A stretch of DNA of 64,000 nucleotides from Flectonema sp. DT1601 (taxonomy: Eukaryota > Euglenozoa > Diplonemea > Diplonemida > Diplonemidae), in the NCBI GenBank assembly GCA_964019425.1, contig OZ025799.1:682001-746000 (forward strand), read 5' to 3'. The first letter of the stretch is position 1; every line of letters starts with the position of its first letter. A program made the translations under genes and the position numbers. Shown piece after piece: positions 30,483-40,551 of this stretch. Under the pieces are notes generated by a model that made no database searches, had not been told where the DNA came from, and saw nothing but the letters and a program-made list of their open reading frames with translations.

Positions 30483-31157
30483 TTACTTTCCCTTCTTGAC
30501 ACCGGTTCCGTCAGCCTTCTCCTTGTCGGCCTTGTCCTTTCTGACCTTACGTGCAAGTCTGATTCCGATGAATTTGGTGTTACGGTTCTGGGCACGGAGG
30601 TAGTTGTAGATGTGACGGCTCTTCTCGTCAGCGGTCAACTCACGTGGAGCCTCAGCAGTTGATACAACAGTTGGGGCAGGGAAGGTGTTCTGCTGAACGG
30701 AAGCGATCTTTGAGGCGTCTGGCTTGACGGTGGTGATCGATGACTTCTTTCCTCCGGCGAGTGGGTAAAGAACCAACTTACTGATGTACTCCTTCAATCT
30801 GTTGCTGTTAACAGTCAAGGACTCCTCGCTGTGGTTCTTTCTTCTCTGGTCAACAGCGACTCCAACGGTTCTGGCGAACTTTGGGGAAACACCAGCGGCC
30901 TTGCACTCGTCAAGAGTGAATCCCTTTCCTGATCTAACCTTCATGTTGAACCTCTGGGTGCAGCACTGAACCTGCGGTCTGAGGGCCTGAACTGGACGTG
31001 GGAAGACGGCCTTGGCCTTGGCAGCTCTCCTCACTCTTCTGGCCTTCTTCTGCTTCGCCTGCTGGAAGAAGGTCTTGATGTGACCCTTCTGACTGGACTC
31101 TGGGTTCCAGTGCTTGTGGAAGTGGTTACGTGGGATGGCATTGTTGTGCTTTGGCAT
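30483..31157 (-). CDS. RPL13: 60S ribosomal protein eL13
   Basis: 224 aa, against 206-211 in yeast and human. The family start is present (MPKHNNAIPRNHFHKHW), as is QKKARRVRRAAKAKAVFPRP, then LRPQVQCCTQRFNMKVRSG, GFTLDECKAAGV, AVDQRRKNHSEESL and RLKEYISKLVLYP. It is a component of the large cytosolic subunit. The C-terminus is Lys-rich, as in other eukaryotes, and a little longer. It has no intron inside the coding region. Codon use is visibly more GC-rich than in neighbouring genes, as expected of a highly expressed gene. CACTCAG lies 26 bases before the ATG. Confidence 0.98.
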   Translation of the reverse strand: MPKHNNAIPRNHFHKHWNPESSQKGHIKTFFQQAKQKKARRVRRAAKAKAVFPRPVQALRPQVQCCTQRFNMKVRSGKGFTLDECKAAGVSPKFARTVGVAVDQRRKNHSEESLTVNSNRLKEYISKLVLYPLAGGKKSSITTVKPDASKIASVQQNTFPAPTVVSTAEAPRELTADEKSRHIYNYLRAQNRNTKFIGIRLARKVRKDKADKEKADGTGVKKGK

Positions 31158-31809
31158 CTTGGGATACGGGGTTCAAACTATTCCTGAGTGGTGAATGTAA
31201 GTTAAGGAATTTGAGAAATACAAAATAACCTGACTACTAACGAGCACACTACTCTTCTTTGAAGGTGGCACCCTTCGGACTTCCTTGTCGTTGAAACACG
31301 GTGGGGATAAATAAGTTTTTGGACCCAACGTCATACTGCAGCTGTTTATAAAATGAATTATTTTAACGAGGCTACCGATAACTACAAACAAACTGCCACA
31401 AAACTGATGACAGCAGTTAAAAGATACAATGTGACTACTGCTAAAGCCTTATCTAATACAAGGAAATAAATCCAAAAAAAAGGGGTGTTTATGATAAACC
31501 AATAACAGTTATTTTTATTCGATGCATCACTACATCAGAGTGACTTACCAATGCAAACAACAGAAATAGTATTCACAAACAAGGAGTACCGGGGATGAGT
31601 AGGTTGCCAGCCTATTTATAAATTGACACAGTCAGCTAGGGGAGGGTCATGGCCATCCCGTAGCGAGGAAGGAGAACATATTAAATACTAAAATTTGAGG
31701 GAAAACAAAAAAAAAAGGTACACTCGAGTTCATCTTCTAACCTGAAATTAAAAACAATATTTTTTTTCTAACATAAATACAAATACCATAGACAGTGTTA
31801 TTTCATTGT
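31158..31809. other. Intergenic, eL13 upstream region
   Basis: About 650 bases with no gene recognised. It must hold the eL13 promoter if genes are transcribed singly, but I see no clear TATA element at a fixed distance. Confidence 0.5.
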
Positions 31810-32949
31810 TTACTCGTGTCTTCTAATTGGAGAAACAGACCTTCCTTCTTGAGAAAGATCTTTTAAAGCCTTCTGCAGACCAGCCAATGCCGCTCCGATA
31901 CTCCGAGGAGTACGAGATGACATTGTTGGTGTTCGAGGACTTAAAGGATCGCGACGAGGACTTCTTTCCCTTTCTCTTTCAATATGTCTGATAGTGTCAA
32001 GCGTTCTATCTGTTCCTCGATTATCAGAATAAGAAAATGATGAATGCATGCCCTCCTGATGAATACTAGCTGACTGTCTCCTACTCCCAGAAGGTGAGGC
32101 AGAAGGTGGAATTCGAGAACTATAAGCTGCGTGTGTTACTGAAGCAGCAGCAGGAGTAGAGGTTGTTGGAATATTTCTTCGAAGCGAATCGATACTACTT
32201 CTGATTCCAAGAGCATGGCGGGATGAACGAACAGGAGATGATCTTCGAGATGGAGATATTGATCGGCTTCTTTCAGGAGAGTCATTTAAAGGAGGCATTG
32301 TTCCAGATGGTCTCCTTGCAGTTAATGGAGACGTTGGATGAACTGCTGGCATTGACGGTACTGGAGCAATGTCAACATCACCAGGAGGTGATCTCAGTGC
32401 TGGAGTCACAATTAAAACAGATGATGGAAACCACGCCTCTTGTCCTCCGTTAAACCGAACTCTTGCAACACCTGACTCAACCTCTGTGACGGTACCTGCC
32501 TTACCGAGCATTGATTCTTTGCTGTTACGCCAACCAGCTGTTGAAGAGCTGCATCTCTTCATGACAAGGTCTCTATCGTTAAGAACTCTAACTCTGACTC
32601 CAGGTATGACGCCATAATTATTAGCAGTTGATGCATTGCTTGCTGGATGTACTTCACGTTCCCTTTGTGATATTTGATGTGATGTGTGAGAACCAAAAGT
32701 AGCAGACGCTTCCCTATTCAATCCAAACTGTTCTGAACCAACTGATGATCCAGGTGGTGGAGGTGGTGGCAGAAACTTCGATTGCCTAGAATGATGATCA
32801 AACAAATCTTCTTCACGCTCTCGCTCTCTTTCTTGTTGCTGTTGTATGCGACTGACTCCATCTCTCCCTTCCAAAATATTTACTCTCTCAGTCAGCAGTT
32901 TTACCATATGTTCTAAGTCACGAATCCTCTCGGTATCTGAGTGATCCAT
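31810..32949 (-). CDS. Coiled-coil protein with an SH3-like (MIB/KOW-type) domain
   Basis: 379 aa from the ATG at 32949. The open frame extends 16 codons upstream but only to a GTG, and an acceptor-like AACGCAG lies 10 bases before this ATG. Residues 1-30 are a coiled coil (TERIRDLEHMVKLLTERVNILEG). Residues about 120-190 form a small beta-barrel-like module (RVRVLNDRDLVMKRC, LGKAGTVTEVESGVARVRF, then WFPSSVLIV) that resembles MIB/HERC2 or KOW-type SH3 folds. The rest is Ser/Arg/Pro-rich with many SP sites (RSRSISPSRRSSPVRSSR), so probably phosphorylated and disordered. Cytoskeletal or scaffold roles would fit, but this is inference. Confidence 0.65.
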   Translation of the reverse strand: MDHSDTERIRDLEHMVKLLTERVNILEGRDGVSRIQQQQEREREREEDLFDHHSRQSKFLPPPPPPGSSVGSEQFGLNREASATFGSHTSHQISQREREVHPASNASTANNYGVIPGVRVRVLNDRDLVMKRCSSSTAGWRNSKESMLGKAGTVTEVESGVARVRFNGGQEAWFPSSVLIVTPALRSPPGDVDIAPVPSMPAVHPTSPLTARRPSGTMPPLNDSPERSRSISPSRRSSPVRSSRHALGIRSSIDSLRRNIPTTSTPAAASVTHAAYSSRIPPSASPSGSRRQSASIHQEGMHSSFSYSDNRGTDRTLDTIRHIERERERSPRRDPLSPRTPTMSSRTPRSIGAALAGLQKALKDLSQEGRSVSPIRRHE

Positions 32950-33212
32950 GTTGAGGTTACTGCGTTGTGTTAAAATAAATAATATTATACTCCGCACACT
33001 TGATCAATACCCTTTCTCTATATTCTGTTTAACCTGATTATAAAAAACTGTTATACATCAACAGAACTATAATATCAAACAGTTAGTGTAATTGAAAGAC
33101 GCCGAGTACTTCCGTAATACGGAAGAACAACTCATTCGGTACAAGAATAGAATAATGAGAAGCAGTGAACCCTAAAGTAGGATTTCTTAATAATCAGACC
33201 AAAAGTACAAAA

Positions 33213-36200
33213 CTAAACAGTAACTACTCTCACATCGTCTCTTTGTTTAATGTAAAGAGCAGTTCCGATACCAACAGCAGCACCAGTAGCAGCACCCGCT
33301 GCAGTGTAAATAGCAATAACTTCAGGAGGAGGAGGTTGTGAGATTGATGTCGCTGTCACAGTTGGAAAGGAATAAGAAGATGCTAACTGAGTATGACCTG
33401 CGTGAGTAAATGAAGACTTAGCAGCTACGACAGCTGCCTTAGATGCTGCCGAGAGTGATGATTTCGTAACAGGCAAAGCAATGGACCCCACAGGTATCGA
33501 AAGTGCTGTCTTTTTAGCAGCAGCCTGCGCAGCATAAGCAGCCGATGCTGTCGCCGTGTTCACAGCGTTGGCCGCCGCGACAGATATCGGAACACTGCCA
33601 CCTCCCGCAATTGGAACACCAGAAGTCATTACAACACTACCTGACACAAACATATGAGCTACTACCCAACCCATTACTGCACCACATAATACACCAACAC
33701 CTGAACCAATAACTATCTTCTTTAAGGTTGGTCCTGACATGCAATATGTTTTATCTTTTCCATTAGTCACATCATCGTCGAATTCCTGATCGATTCCCCG
33801 TCCCCTGCGAGTTTGTAGTCTACCCCGTTCAGTTCCTTGTTGTTGAGCACTTAGTACTTCCCTTTGTATCTTTGACTGATCTGGAGCACGCTGCACAACA
33901 GCGGGCTTGGCCTTCGATTGCTGACCGAAGCCAGCCACCAACGCATTGCTGTTATCTGATTGTACGATGTTGCGAGTCACACGTATTACTGAAACATTTT
34001 TCGGTTCACTCCTTTGGGGTGCACCACTCTGATCAGAAACACGCGTAGACTGATTGAACCCAGCAACCAGCGCGCAACTATCAGCGTCTCCAGCAGGTTC
34101 GATACTGCGTGCAATGCGTTTTATTTCCAATACGAGATTACTCTTCGGAGAAGTACTGCGTTCGTTCTGTTTGTTGCGTTGTAGTTCATCACTTCCAGGG
34201 AAGGTATTCTCCCTTTGAGATGATTTGGTTTCGGTGTTTGCGAAACCTGCGACAACACTTTCTGATGGGATATGTGAGTTGTGAATTCCATCCCGAGTTT
34301 TTACTCGTCCCTCACGTGAAGAGCTGTTGTTGTGCATCAGAGGCCTGCTATCACGTGGGGTGCTGTAGTTGGCAGCTTGCGATGACTCGTATTCGTTGTC
34401 GTGGGAGAATCGATTACGAAATTGAGAATCTGATAACTCTCCAAGTCTAAAGGACTCAAGGCTACGGCGTGCAGTAGAGTCTACTGAGTGGGTTAGTGAA
34501 GGATCGATTATGGTAACCTCCTTGCTCCTGTTAACACCAAACTGATTGTATTGTCTGCCAGTGTTATATCGTAATTCATTGAGCAATTGTTCCTTTTCCT
34601 TCACAGAATTCTTCTTGAGTGCTTCCTTTAGAATATCCCTTGTGTCATTAATACAGTCACTAGTTGTTAAGTATTGTTTGGAATACTTTGCATTTGATCG
34701 GAGCTGATTTCCCCAACACGATGGTCGACTGCTGTTGTAATTAGTGGATTCAATTTCAACAACCATATCAGGTTGTGTCGAATAAGATGCCGCCCTTGCA
34801 GTGCGAAACAACAACTTCGAGTCATTGAAACGGCTGACAGCACATTTCGAACTGCAAAGTTTATTGCTGCTATCTGATTGTGTATTTTGAAAGATGTGAT
34901 CATCAATGGTGTTTCTGCGCTGAATGCTGCTAATGTTGTCGTAATTGGTGTAGTCAGCACCTGCTCTGTTATCAGTTCTCTGACTACCACTTGCTTGGTC
35001 TTGAAATACTGTGCGGCTGTTGTCGTAAAGTCTGCTTTCTAATAAGCCTCCTGCTTGACTACTCTGAACTAAATGTGAGTGACTGTGAGCGCCACCTTCA
35101 CTGTAGACGTTAGTACTTGCGCCAGTGTTGAGCACATTTCCCTGACTAACGTGTGGTTGCTCACTTTGTAATATCGAATGATTTCCACTCGTATTACTAA
35201 CTCTGTGGGTTTCGTTTTCTGGGGAGTTACTCGTTGGGAGTACTTTTGAGTGACATGGAGCACCTTGGCCACTACCTGTTGGGTAGTAGAAGTCAGCACC
35301 TGCCCTGTTTACGTCATCAGTTCTCTGACTACCACCCGCTTGGTCTTGAAATACTGTGCGGCTGTTGTCGTAAAGTCTGCTTTCTAATAAGCCTCCTGCT
35401 TGACTACTCTGAACTAAATGTGAGTGACTGTGAGCGCCACCTTCACTGTAGACGTTAGTACTTGCGCCAGTGTTGAGCACATTTCCCTGACTAACGTGTG
35501 GTTGCTCACTTTGTAATATCGAATGATTTCCACTCGTATTACTAACTCTGTGGGTTTCGTTTTCTGGGGAGTTACTCGTTGGGAGTACTTTTGAGTGACA
35601 TGGAGCACCTTGGCCACTACCTGTTGGGTAGTAGAAGTCAGCACCTGCCCTGTTTACGTCATCAGTTCTCTGACTACCACCCGCTTGGTCTTGAAATACT
35701 GTGCGGCTGTTGTCGTAAAGTCTGCTTTCTAATAAGCCTCCTGCTTGACTACTCTGAACTAAATGTGAGTGACTGTGAGCGCCACCTTCACTGTAGACGT
35801 TAGTACTTGCGTTAGTGTTGAGCACATTTCCCTGACTAACGTGTGGTTGCTCACTTTGTAATATCGAATGATTTCCACTCGTATTACTAACTCTGTGGGT
35901 TTCGTTTTCTGGGGAGTTGCTCTCTTGGAGTATTTTTGAACTTTGAACGCCTCCATCACCGCTTGCGATGTTTTTGCTAATTTGATGACCTCCCGTAACC
36001 AGATTGGATTCAAAATCGAGTTGTTTCGAACCTTCTTCGAGTGGGACATCAGAATGATAATGAGAAAGTAATCTCTCAGTTACTTGTGAACAGTTGACAG
36101 CGTGACTACCATCAGACTTGGAGTTGAATTGATTATTAGAATCACTCTCTTGTAGTTTTAAATGGTCTTGTGTCTGTAATGAACTACCATCTCTGTGACT

Positions 36201-37463
36201 GCCATCATTCGTATTGAATTGGTTATTAATTTTAATAGAATTCGTTTCTTCATTCTCAGGATTGGTATTTCTTTTTATATCAGTTGAGTAGTTGCTGGTA
36301 TTGGACAGCTCATTTATTTCATTGAGAATACCACGAGCCCTTCTGGTGATATGAACTTCACTAGAGGTGTGGGAACCACTACCTGCGGCAGTACCGCTCT
36401 GGTCTTTTATATTATTATTGCTGGAGCTCTCTCTTTGTGAAGAAGTACCGCTTTGAACATTCTCTTGTTGATTAGTATTTAAATATTGCAACTTGTTGCT
36501 TACATCACACGGCTGCTTACCATCACGGGAATGTCTGCTGCCTTTACCGAGATCCAAAACGTTTAACTGATTTGAAGGGGAATCGAACTGGACGTCTCTC
36601 TCAGAGCTGGGGTGCTGGTGATAGTGTTGCATCAGGTTTGAGGTGTTTCCCGGAGGCTGAGAATTCAGCTTAACATCATCCTGCTGATGAAAGTCGTCGT
36701 ATTGCTGGGAATTATATTTCGTATTCTGTTCAGAGTTTAGGTGAGATTGCTCGCACACAAAACCTTCTCGTGTTTGTGAATTGTTTAGTTCCTCAGAGCG
36801 ATGATATTGATTACCATATTGCATATCATTTTGACGTTGAAGGTGTTGGTTAATATCACTGTGCCGGCTACCAGTAAAGCTGCCGAGGCCAGAGTGTTGA
36901 TTCTGTTCAGGGAGTTCATGGAAACTATTCTTTGTGTTTCTGTCAGGACTAGAGGAGTGAGATGTATTCCTGTTATAATATCTCCCTCTCCACCCTTTGA
37001 TAGGAGTTGGGTTACTCTGTGTGATCCTTGAGTGATGACTGTCAGTAATGTTGTTGTGTTTTGATGAAAGAGTTTGAAGTATTTCACTTCCTTCTGGTGT
37101 AGTAGTTCTCATCGCTTCCAAGTCGTGTAGGTTGGAGTGACTTGTGGGGACTGTGAGAGGATCCGTATCCCAAATACTTGGTCTTGCAGTTTGAAATTCA
37201 CCACCAACATGACGAAGGGATTCAGGTAGCTTCCTAATGTTATTGTTGCTCTGTTTGCGAGTGTCGTATTTTGAATTTTCACTTCCCCTAGTATTTAAGT
37301 CGATCCCATCATCAGCTCGGTATAAATTATGATACCTTCGAATGCCTTCTGGTGGTGGACTTCCATTTGTTCTCATCAAATTCATTTCCGAAGGCATCCC
37401 TTCCGCACGACGTGCAGCTGGAACTGCGAGGGACTCCGTTGGAGTAATGTTGCACCTCTGCAT
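33213..37463 (-). CDS. Large Asn/Ser/Gln-rich protein with 115-residue tandem repeats and a C-terminal membrane hairpin
   Basis: 1,416 aa and uninterrupted. The first 1,230 residues are polar, low-complexity (N, S, Q, H). Residues about 500-835 hold nearly three copies of a 115-residue repeat (SPENETHRVSNTSGNHSIL ... GQGAPCHSKVLPTSN). Further on, three short VAGF motifs recur (SVVAGFANTE, CALVAGFNQS, NALVAGFGQQ). Two membrane segments lie at the end: 1249-1273 (KIVIGSGVGVLCGAVMGWVV) and 1381-1405 (EVIAIYTAAGAATGAAVGIG), both Gly/Ala-rich. Between them is an Ala-rich stretch. There is no signal peptide, so it is probably tail-anchored with the long domain in the cytosol. No family recognised. 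ATTAACAG lies 12 bases before the ATG. Confidence 0.75.
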   Translation of the reverse strand: MQRCNITPTESLAVPAARRAEGMPSEMNLMRTNGSPPPEGIRRYHNLYRADDGIDLNTRGSENSKYDTRKQSNNNIRKLPESLRHVGGEFQTARPSIWDTDPLTVPTSHSNLHDLEAMRTTTPEGSEILQTLSSKHNNITDSHHSRITQSNPTPIKGWRGRYYNRNTSHSSSPDRNTKNSFHELPEQNQHSGLGSFTGSRHSDINQHLQRQNDMQYGNQYHRSEELNNSQTREGFVCEQSHLNSEQNTKYNSQQYDDFHQQDDVKLNSQPPGNTSNLMQHYHQHPSSERDVQFDSPSNQLNVLDLGKGSRHSRDGKQPCDVSNKLQYLNTNQQENVQSGTSSQRESSSNNNIKDQSGTAAGSGSHTSSEVHITRRARGILNEINELSNTSNYSTDIKRNTNPENEETNSIKINNQFNTNDGSHRDGSSLQTQDHLKLQESDSNNQFNSKSDGSHAVNCSQVTERLLSHYHSDVPLEEGSKQLDFESNLVTGGHQISKNIASGDGGVQSSKILQESNSPENETHRVSNTSGNHSILQSEQPHVSQGNVLNTNASTNVYSEGGAHSHSHLVQSSQAGGLLESRLYDNSRTVFQDQAGGSQRTDDVNRAGADFYYPTGSGQGAPCHSKVLPTSNSPENETHRVSNTSGNHSILQSEQPHVSQGNVLNTGASTNVYSEGGAHSHSHLVQSSQAGGLLESRLYDNSRTVFQDQAGGSQRTDDVNRAGADFYYPTGSGQGAPCHSKVLPTSNSPENETHRVSNTSGNHSILQSEQPHVSQGNVLNTGASTNVYSEGGAHSHSHLVQSSQAGGLLESRLYDNSRTVFQDQASGSQRTDNRAGADYTNYDNISSIQRRNTIDDHIFQNTQSDSSNKLCSSKCAVSRFNDSKLLFRTARAASYSTQPDMVVEIESTNYNSSRPSCWGNQLRSNAKYSKQYLTTSDCINDTRDILKEALKKNSVKEKEQLLNELRYNTGRQYNQFGVNRSKEVTIIDPSLTHSVDSTARRSLESFRLGELSDSQFRNRFSHDNEYESSQAANYSTPRDSRPLMHNNSSSREGRVKTRDGIHNSHIPSESVVAGFANTETKSSQRENTFPGSDELQRNKQNERSTSPKSNLVLEIKRIARSIEPAGDADSCALVAGFNQSTRVSDQSGAPQRSEPKNVSVIRVTRNIVQSDNSNALVAGFGQQSKAKPAVVQRAPDQSKIQREVLSAQQQGTERGRLQTRRGRGIDQEFDDDVTNGKDKTYCMSGPTLKKIVIGSGVGVLCGAVMGWVVAHMFVSGSVVMTSGVPIAGGGSVPISVAAANAVNTATASAAYAAQAAAKKTALSIPVGSIALPVTKSSLSAASKAAVVAAKSSFTHAGHTQLASSYSFPTVTATSISQPPPPEVIAIYTAAGAATGAAVGIGTALYIKQRDDVRVVTV
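34951..35943. repeat. 345-bp coding tandem repeat, about 2.9 copies
   Basis: Units start at about 34951, 35291 and 35636. The middle and right units are identical over most of their length. The left one has a few base changes and a short in-frame deletion, and the right one is truncated and diverges after 35930. Since 345 is a multiple of three, copy-number change keeps the frame. The near identity points to recent duplication or ongoing conversion. Confidence 0.95.
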
Positions 37464-38288
37464 TCTGTGAGAGTGCTGTTAATGAATGAAATAAAAATCA
37501 GTTCAATTTAACGACATCAACGGAGTTAGGGGGACGGACGTATAATTTGCCGAGTTAGTTCGTGTCGGTGTCTAAAAAAAGGAACTTTGAAAACGAAAAA
37601 AAAAAGGGAGCTAAAACATTAATCGGCAACTTAGTACCGACAGTCAATATTAAGCTTTTAAAAAGTTGTCGGTAAGTTTCATTAGGATAGCTGAAACTTG
37701 CTAATCAACCATATGTCTTTCTTAGTATTGCCGATATTAATTTGAATAGCAAGAGTGTCGTGTTAACTCCTTCCGAGTATTGTTTAATGGTAATTCTCCT
37801 GAAAGAATTTTTGTCGATCGTGAAATGGTTTTCTTTGTTCGTGTGGAAAATCGGCAAAAGGGTGGGTAGGGGTGTTGGAAAGTGGGGGACTTGGATAAAT
37901 AAATCAAGGTTAACACGCAACAAATTAGACATGAATCATTATAACTGGATTCTGTCCACACAAAATCGCATGCTTTAAATAAACTAAAAAGGGGGAACTT
38001 GGATAAATAAATCAATAAAAAGGGGGAGGGGGACAAAAACAAATATCGTTGGGACACCAAGACCGGTGCGAACAAGAAGCGAAGAGTGTCCTTCACTGCC
38101 ACTTCACGTAAAAACAGCCAAAAAAAACATGGCTTGAGCGAAGAAAATGGAGAGAAAAAGAGATGCCGAAGAAGAAAGAATAGCTTAAGAGGCTCAAGCC
38201 TCTCGGGTGCTTACTAGTAAACAGCTGAGAAATAAATGTCCCCCAATGTGAGCTTAAGTTTTTATGTTGGATGCGAAGCGTCAGACGA
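37464..38288. other. Intergenic, no gene recognised
   Basis: AT-rich, with one short direct repeat (an ACTTGGATAAATAAATCAA block at about 37889 and 37999). Open frames on both strands show no family features. Confidence 0.5.
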
Positions 38289-38510
38289 TCAGAAATACGC
38301 CCCAATTTTTTCCTTCAGAGAGCGGTTGCTGCGGGCCTCGTTGCACGCAGTCCTTCCACACGAGTTCCCAGCAGCTGAGCACACATTCTCCCTCCCGCAG
38401 CCCCACTTGCATCCGTATTTGAACGTCCGCTCACCCCCCCTGGACTCTACTTTGGCGCCGACCTTTCCAATCCCGACGCTCGCACTGGTTCTCGCTGCAT
38501 TGTGCGACAT
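38289..38510 (-). CDS. Small cysteine-containing basic protein, unknown
   Basis: 73 aa (begins MSHNAARTSASVGIGKVG, ends LKEKIGAYF). Its DNA is clearly more GC-rich than the flanks, with the C- and G-ending codons seen in eL13 and eL42, which supports a real, well-expressed gene. Five Cys lie in the middle with spacing C-x3-C-x5-C-x6-C-x4-C (YGCKWGCGRENVCSAAGNSC), possibly a metal or disulfide cluster. No signal peptide. The frame is open further upstream but only to a TTG. I do not recognise the family. The competing plus-strand frame here has poor codon use. Confidence 0.5.
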   Translation of the reverse strand: MSHNAARTSASVGIGKVGAKVESRGGERTFKYGCKWGCGRENVCSAAGNSCGRTACNEARSNRSLKEKIGAYF

Positions 38511-39134
38511 GGTAGCGCAGGGTCGATGTTGTGTGTGGGTTGAAAGGAACAAAAACCTGTTTGCGAGGAGTGGGAGGGGTTTTAATTTTTTTTTTTTTGA
38601 ACTAAGATCCAAAGGCAAGTTTCTTTAATAACAATAAATTATTTTCTACCTACCTCGTTCTATTTTCTAAGGTTTTTCAAAGAAATGAAAAAAAAATAAA
38701 ATAAATAAACTATCCACTACATAAAGTAACGATTTCCGTTGTAAAAATGCAGTCTCATCCTTGTGATGGAAGCATGAAAAAAAAAGTTGCCGGGGTGATT
38801 GCAAGACTCATTCCGAGACATTAATCCCTAATAGGGGTATGGCCAATAAATAAAAAACAGCCTTAAGCCGGCAATACAGGTCCTTACAATATAGCAGTAG
38901 CATATTAGACGGTAACTCAGTACCGTAGCATTGCAATAAGTGGTGGAGTTAGCATCAGTAATTCTAGTATAATAAAAAATAGAGATAAGTAAAAGAAAAG
39001 TATTCATTTCTGCAGTTTCCTAACATCAAAGGGTAATAGAATATGTAGTTTTTCTACTTGTCCCTTTTTTAGGCCTTCATCAGTAAGTTGTAAGGGACTT
39101 CATTCTATGTTGAAGCAGAGAGTAGTTAAGAAGA
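38511..39134. other. Intergenic, no gene recognised
   Basis: AT-rich. TTGCCGG near 38789 and CCGGCAA near 38867 form a short inverted pair around 70 bases. Nothing else stands out. Confidence 0.45.
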
Positions 39135-39578
39135 TTAATTCTTCTTTTGTTTTAACATTTCTTTCAATGATTCAATTTTGGCTTCCAATTCGTCGATACG
39201 AACTTCACTTCGCTTAGCGTGACTTTCAAAGGCAGCTCTCGTAGCAACATGTTCCACATTGTGAGCATCATTAATACTTTCTGCTTGTTTGTTTAATAGT
39301 TGTTGCTGTTTGAAGAACGCATATTTTTCTTCTGCAGACATTTTTTTATTGGCTTCTATCCAAGTCATGTCGTCAGTGTCGTTGTTTTGGTGCATATGAA
39401 ATCTCTTTGCAATCACTACTCCAGCAGGGAATAACCACTTTGTGGCGGCTCTCTTCATTCCCATGATTGCTACTTTTCTAATTGTATTCATATTCTTTAA
39501 CTTCTTGTTGGTGTTGTTGTTGTGTGTATGCTTTGCGATATATAGAAAATAGTAAAATGCTAACATACAAAGTAACAT
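39135..39578 (-). CDS. Small protein with hydrophobic N-terminus and C-terminal coiled coil
   Basis: 147 aa from the ATG at 39578. A later in-frame ATG at 39491 would give 118 aa. With the first start, residues 1-16 (MLLCMLAFYYFLYIAK) anchor it in a membrane. With the second, the N-terminus (MNTIRKVAIMGMKRAATKW) is basic and amphipathic like a mitochondrial presequence, and the skipped part (HNNNTNKKLK) reads like 5'UTR. The body has TWIEANKKMSAEEKYAFFK and a C-terminal coiled coil (RIDELEAKIESLKEMLKQKK). Size and layout recall small mitochondrial ATPase-inhibitor or MICOS-type proteins, but no diagnostic motif is present. Confidence 0.6.
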   Translation of the reverse strand: MLLCMLAFYYFLYIAKHTHNNNTNKKLKNMNTIRKVAIMGMKRAATKWLFPAGVVIAKRFHMHQNNDTDDMTWIEANKKMSAEEKYAFFKQQQLLNKQAESINDAHNVEHVATRAAFESHAKRSEVRIDELEAKIESLKEMLKQKKN

Positions 39579-39741
39579 TATCAACAGAATCAATACAGAC
39601 ACTGACAAAGGCAAACGCGGGTGAGGTGCGATGGCAATTTTTTCGTTTCTTTTCCTTTTTTTTTTTTTTTTTTCTTATGTTTTCTTAAAAAATGACTTTC
39701 GATTATATTTAAGTTCTTTTCTAAAGACTTTTTCTTCGAAG

Positions 39742-39776
<35 letters not shown>

Positions 39777-40551
39777 CTCACGGGGAAACTTGAATCACAA
39801 TTTTTTTTTTTCCTTCTTCGACGCGAAAGGTTCGCTTTTCCTAGACAGGATTGACTTGGACTGGTTGTAAGGCATGATTCACTCAAGACTTCTAGAGAAG
39901 CATTGATGATATAACGTGTTCGGCTTTCCAACTGAAGGACCATAACAGTCTTTCATTGAATTATACAACTAAAAAATTAATATCGATCGTTTTCTACACA
40001 ACTTGAAAATAAAAAAAAATAAAAATATATAAATACTACTAAAGGAAGAAAGGGTGGGCAGACATTCAATAAATTCTCTGTACTCACTGTGAGAGCTTAA
40101 TGACGACGTCTTCAGAATAATCAAAACCCTCTACGAAACTCTATTCCTTAAAAAGAAAATTGAAAAGGGGACAACTTTAAAACTGCATGGAGCACCTATA
40201 AAGTACCGAAACAGTAGTTTTTAATAACAAGTAATTTCCCCTCCTCATTTCTAGAGAAGACGCCTATCTCTTTTTGAAATTAAAAAGGATAACAAAATAA
40301 AATTATACGCCCAGAAAAAAGAAAATAAAGCACGCAGTAGGACGATGCCTGACAGTAAGAGGTTTAAATTTTTCAGGGTTCCCAGAACTTAATAGGTTGG
40401 TTTTTAATTTTCTACTCCATTATTGGATAAGTGATTTTATAAAAACACGAATACCTTCAAAGGGAGAAAACATAAAGTTCCAACCATCAGCTGGCATACA
40501 TAGGGAGTATTGTATCTGTTGGTTAACAATTTACGTAAAAAATAATAATAA
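39579..40551. other. Intergenic, homopolymer-rich
   Basis: T-runs at 39657-39673 and 39801, and an A-run of about 32 at 39738-39770. These give poly-F and poly-K frames on both strands that are not genes. Confidence 0.55.

Noticed and set aside
34951-35943. CRISPR-like or satellite array
   Set aside because: The 345-bp units are coding, in frame and contiguous without spacers, within one long ORF.
38236-38628. Plus-strand 130-codon frame
   Set aside because: It overlaps the minus-strand cysteine protein, ends in poly-F from a T-run, and its codon choice is unlike that of the other genes.
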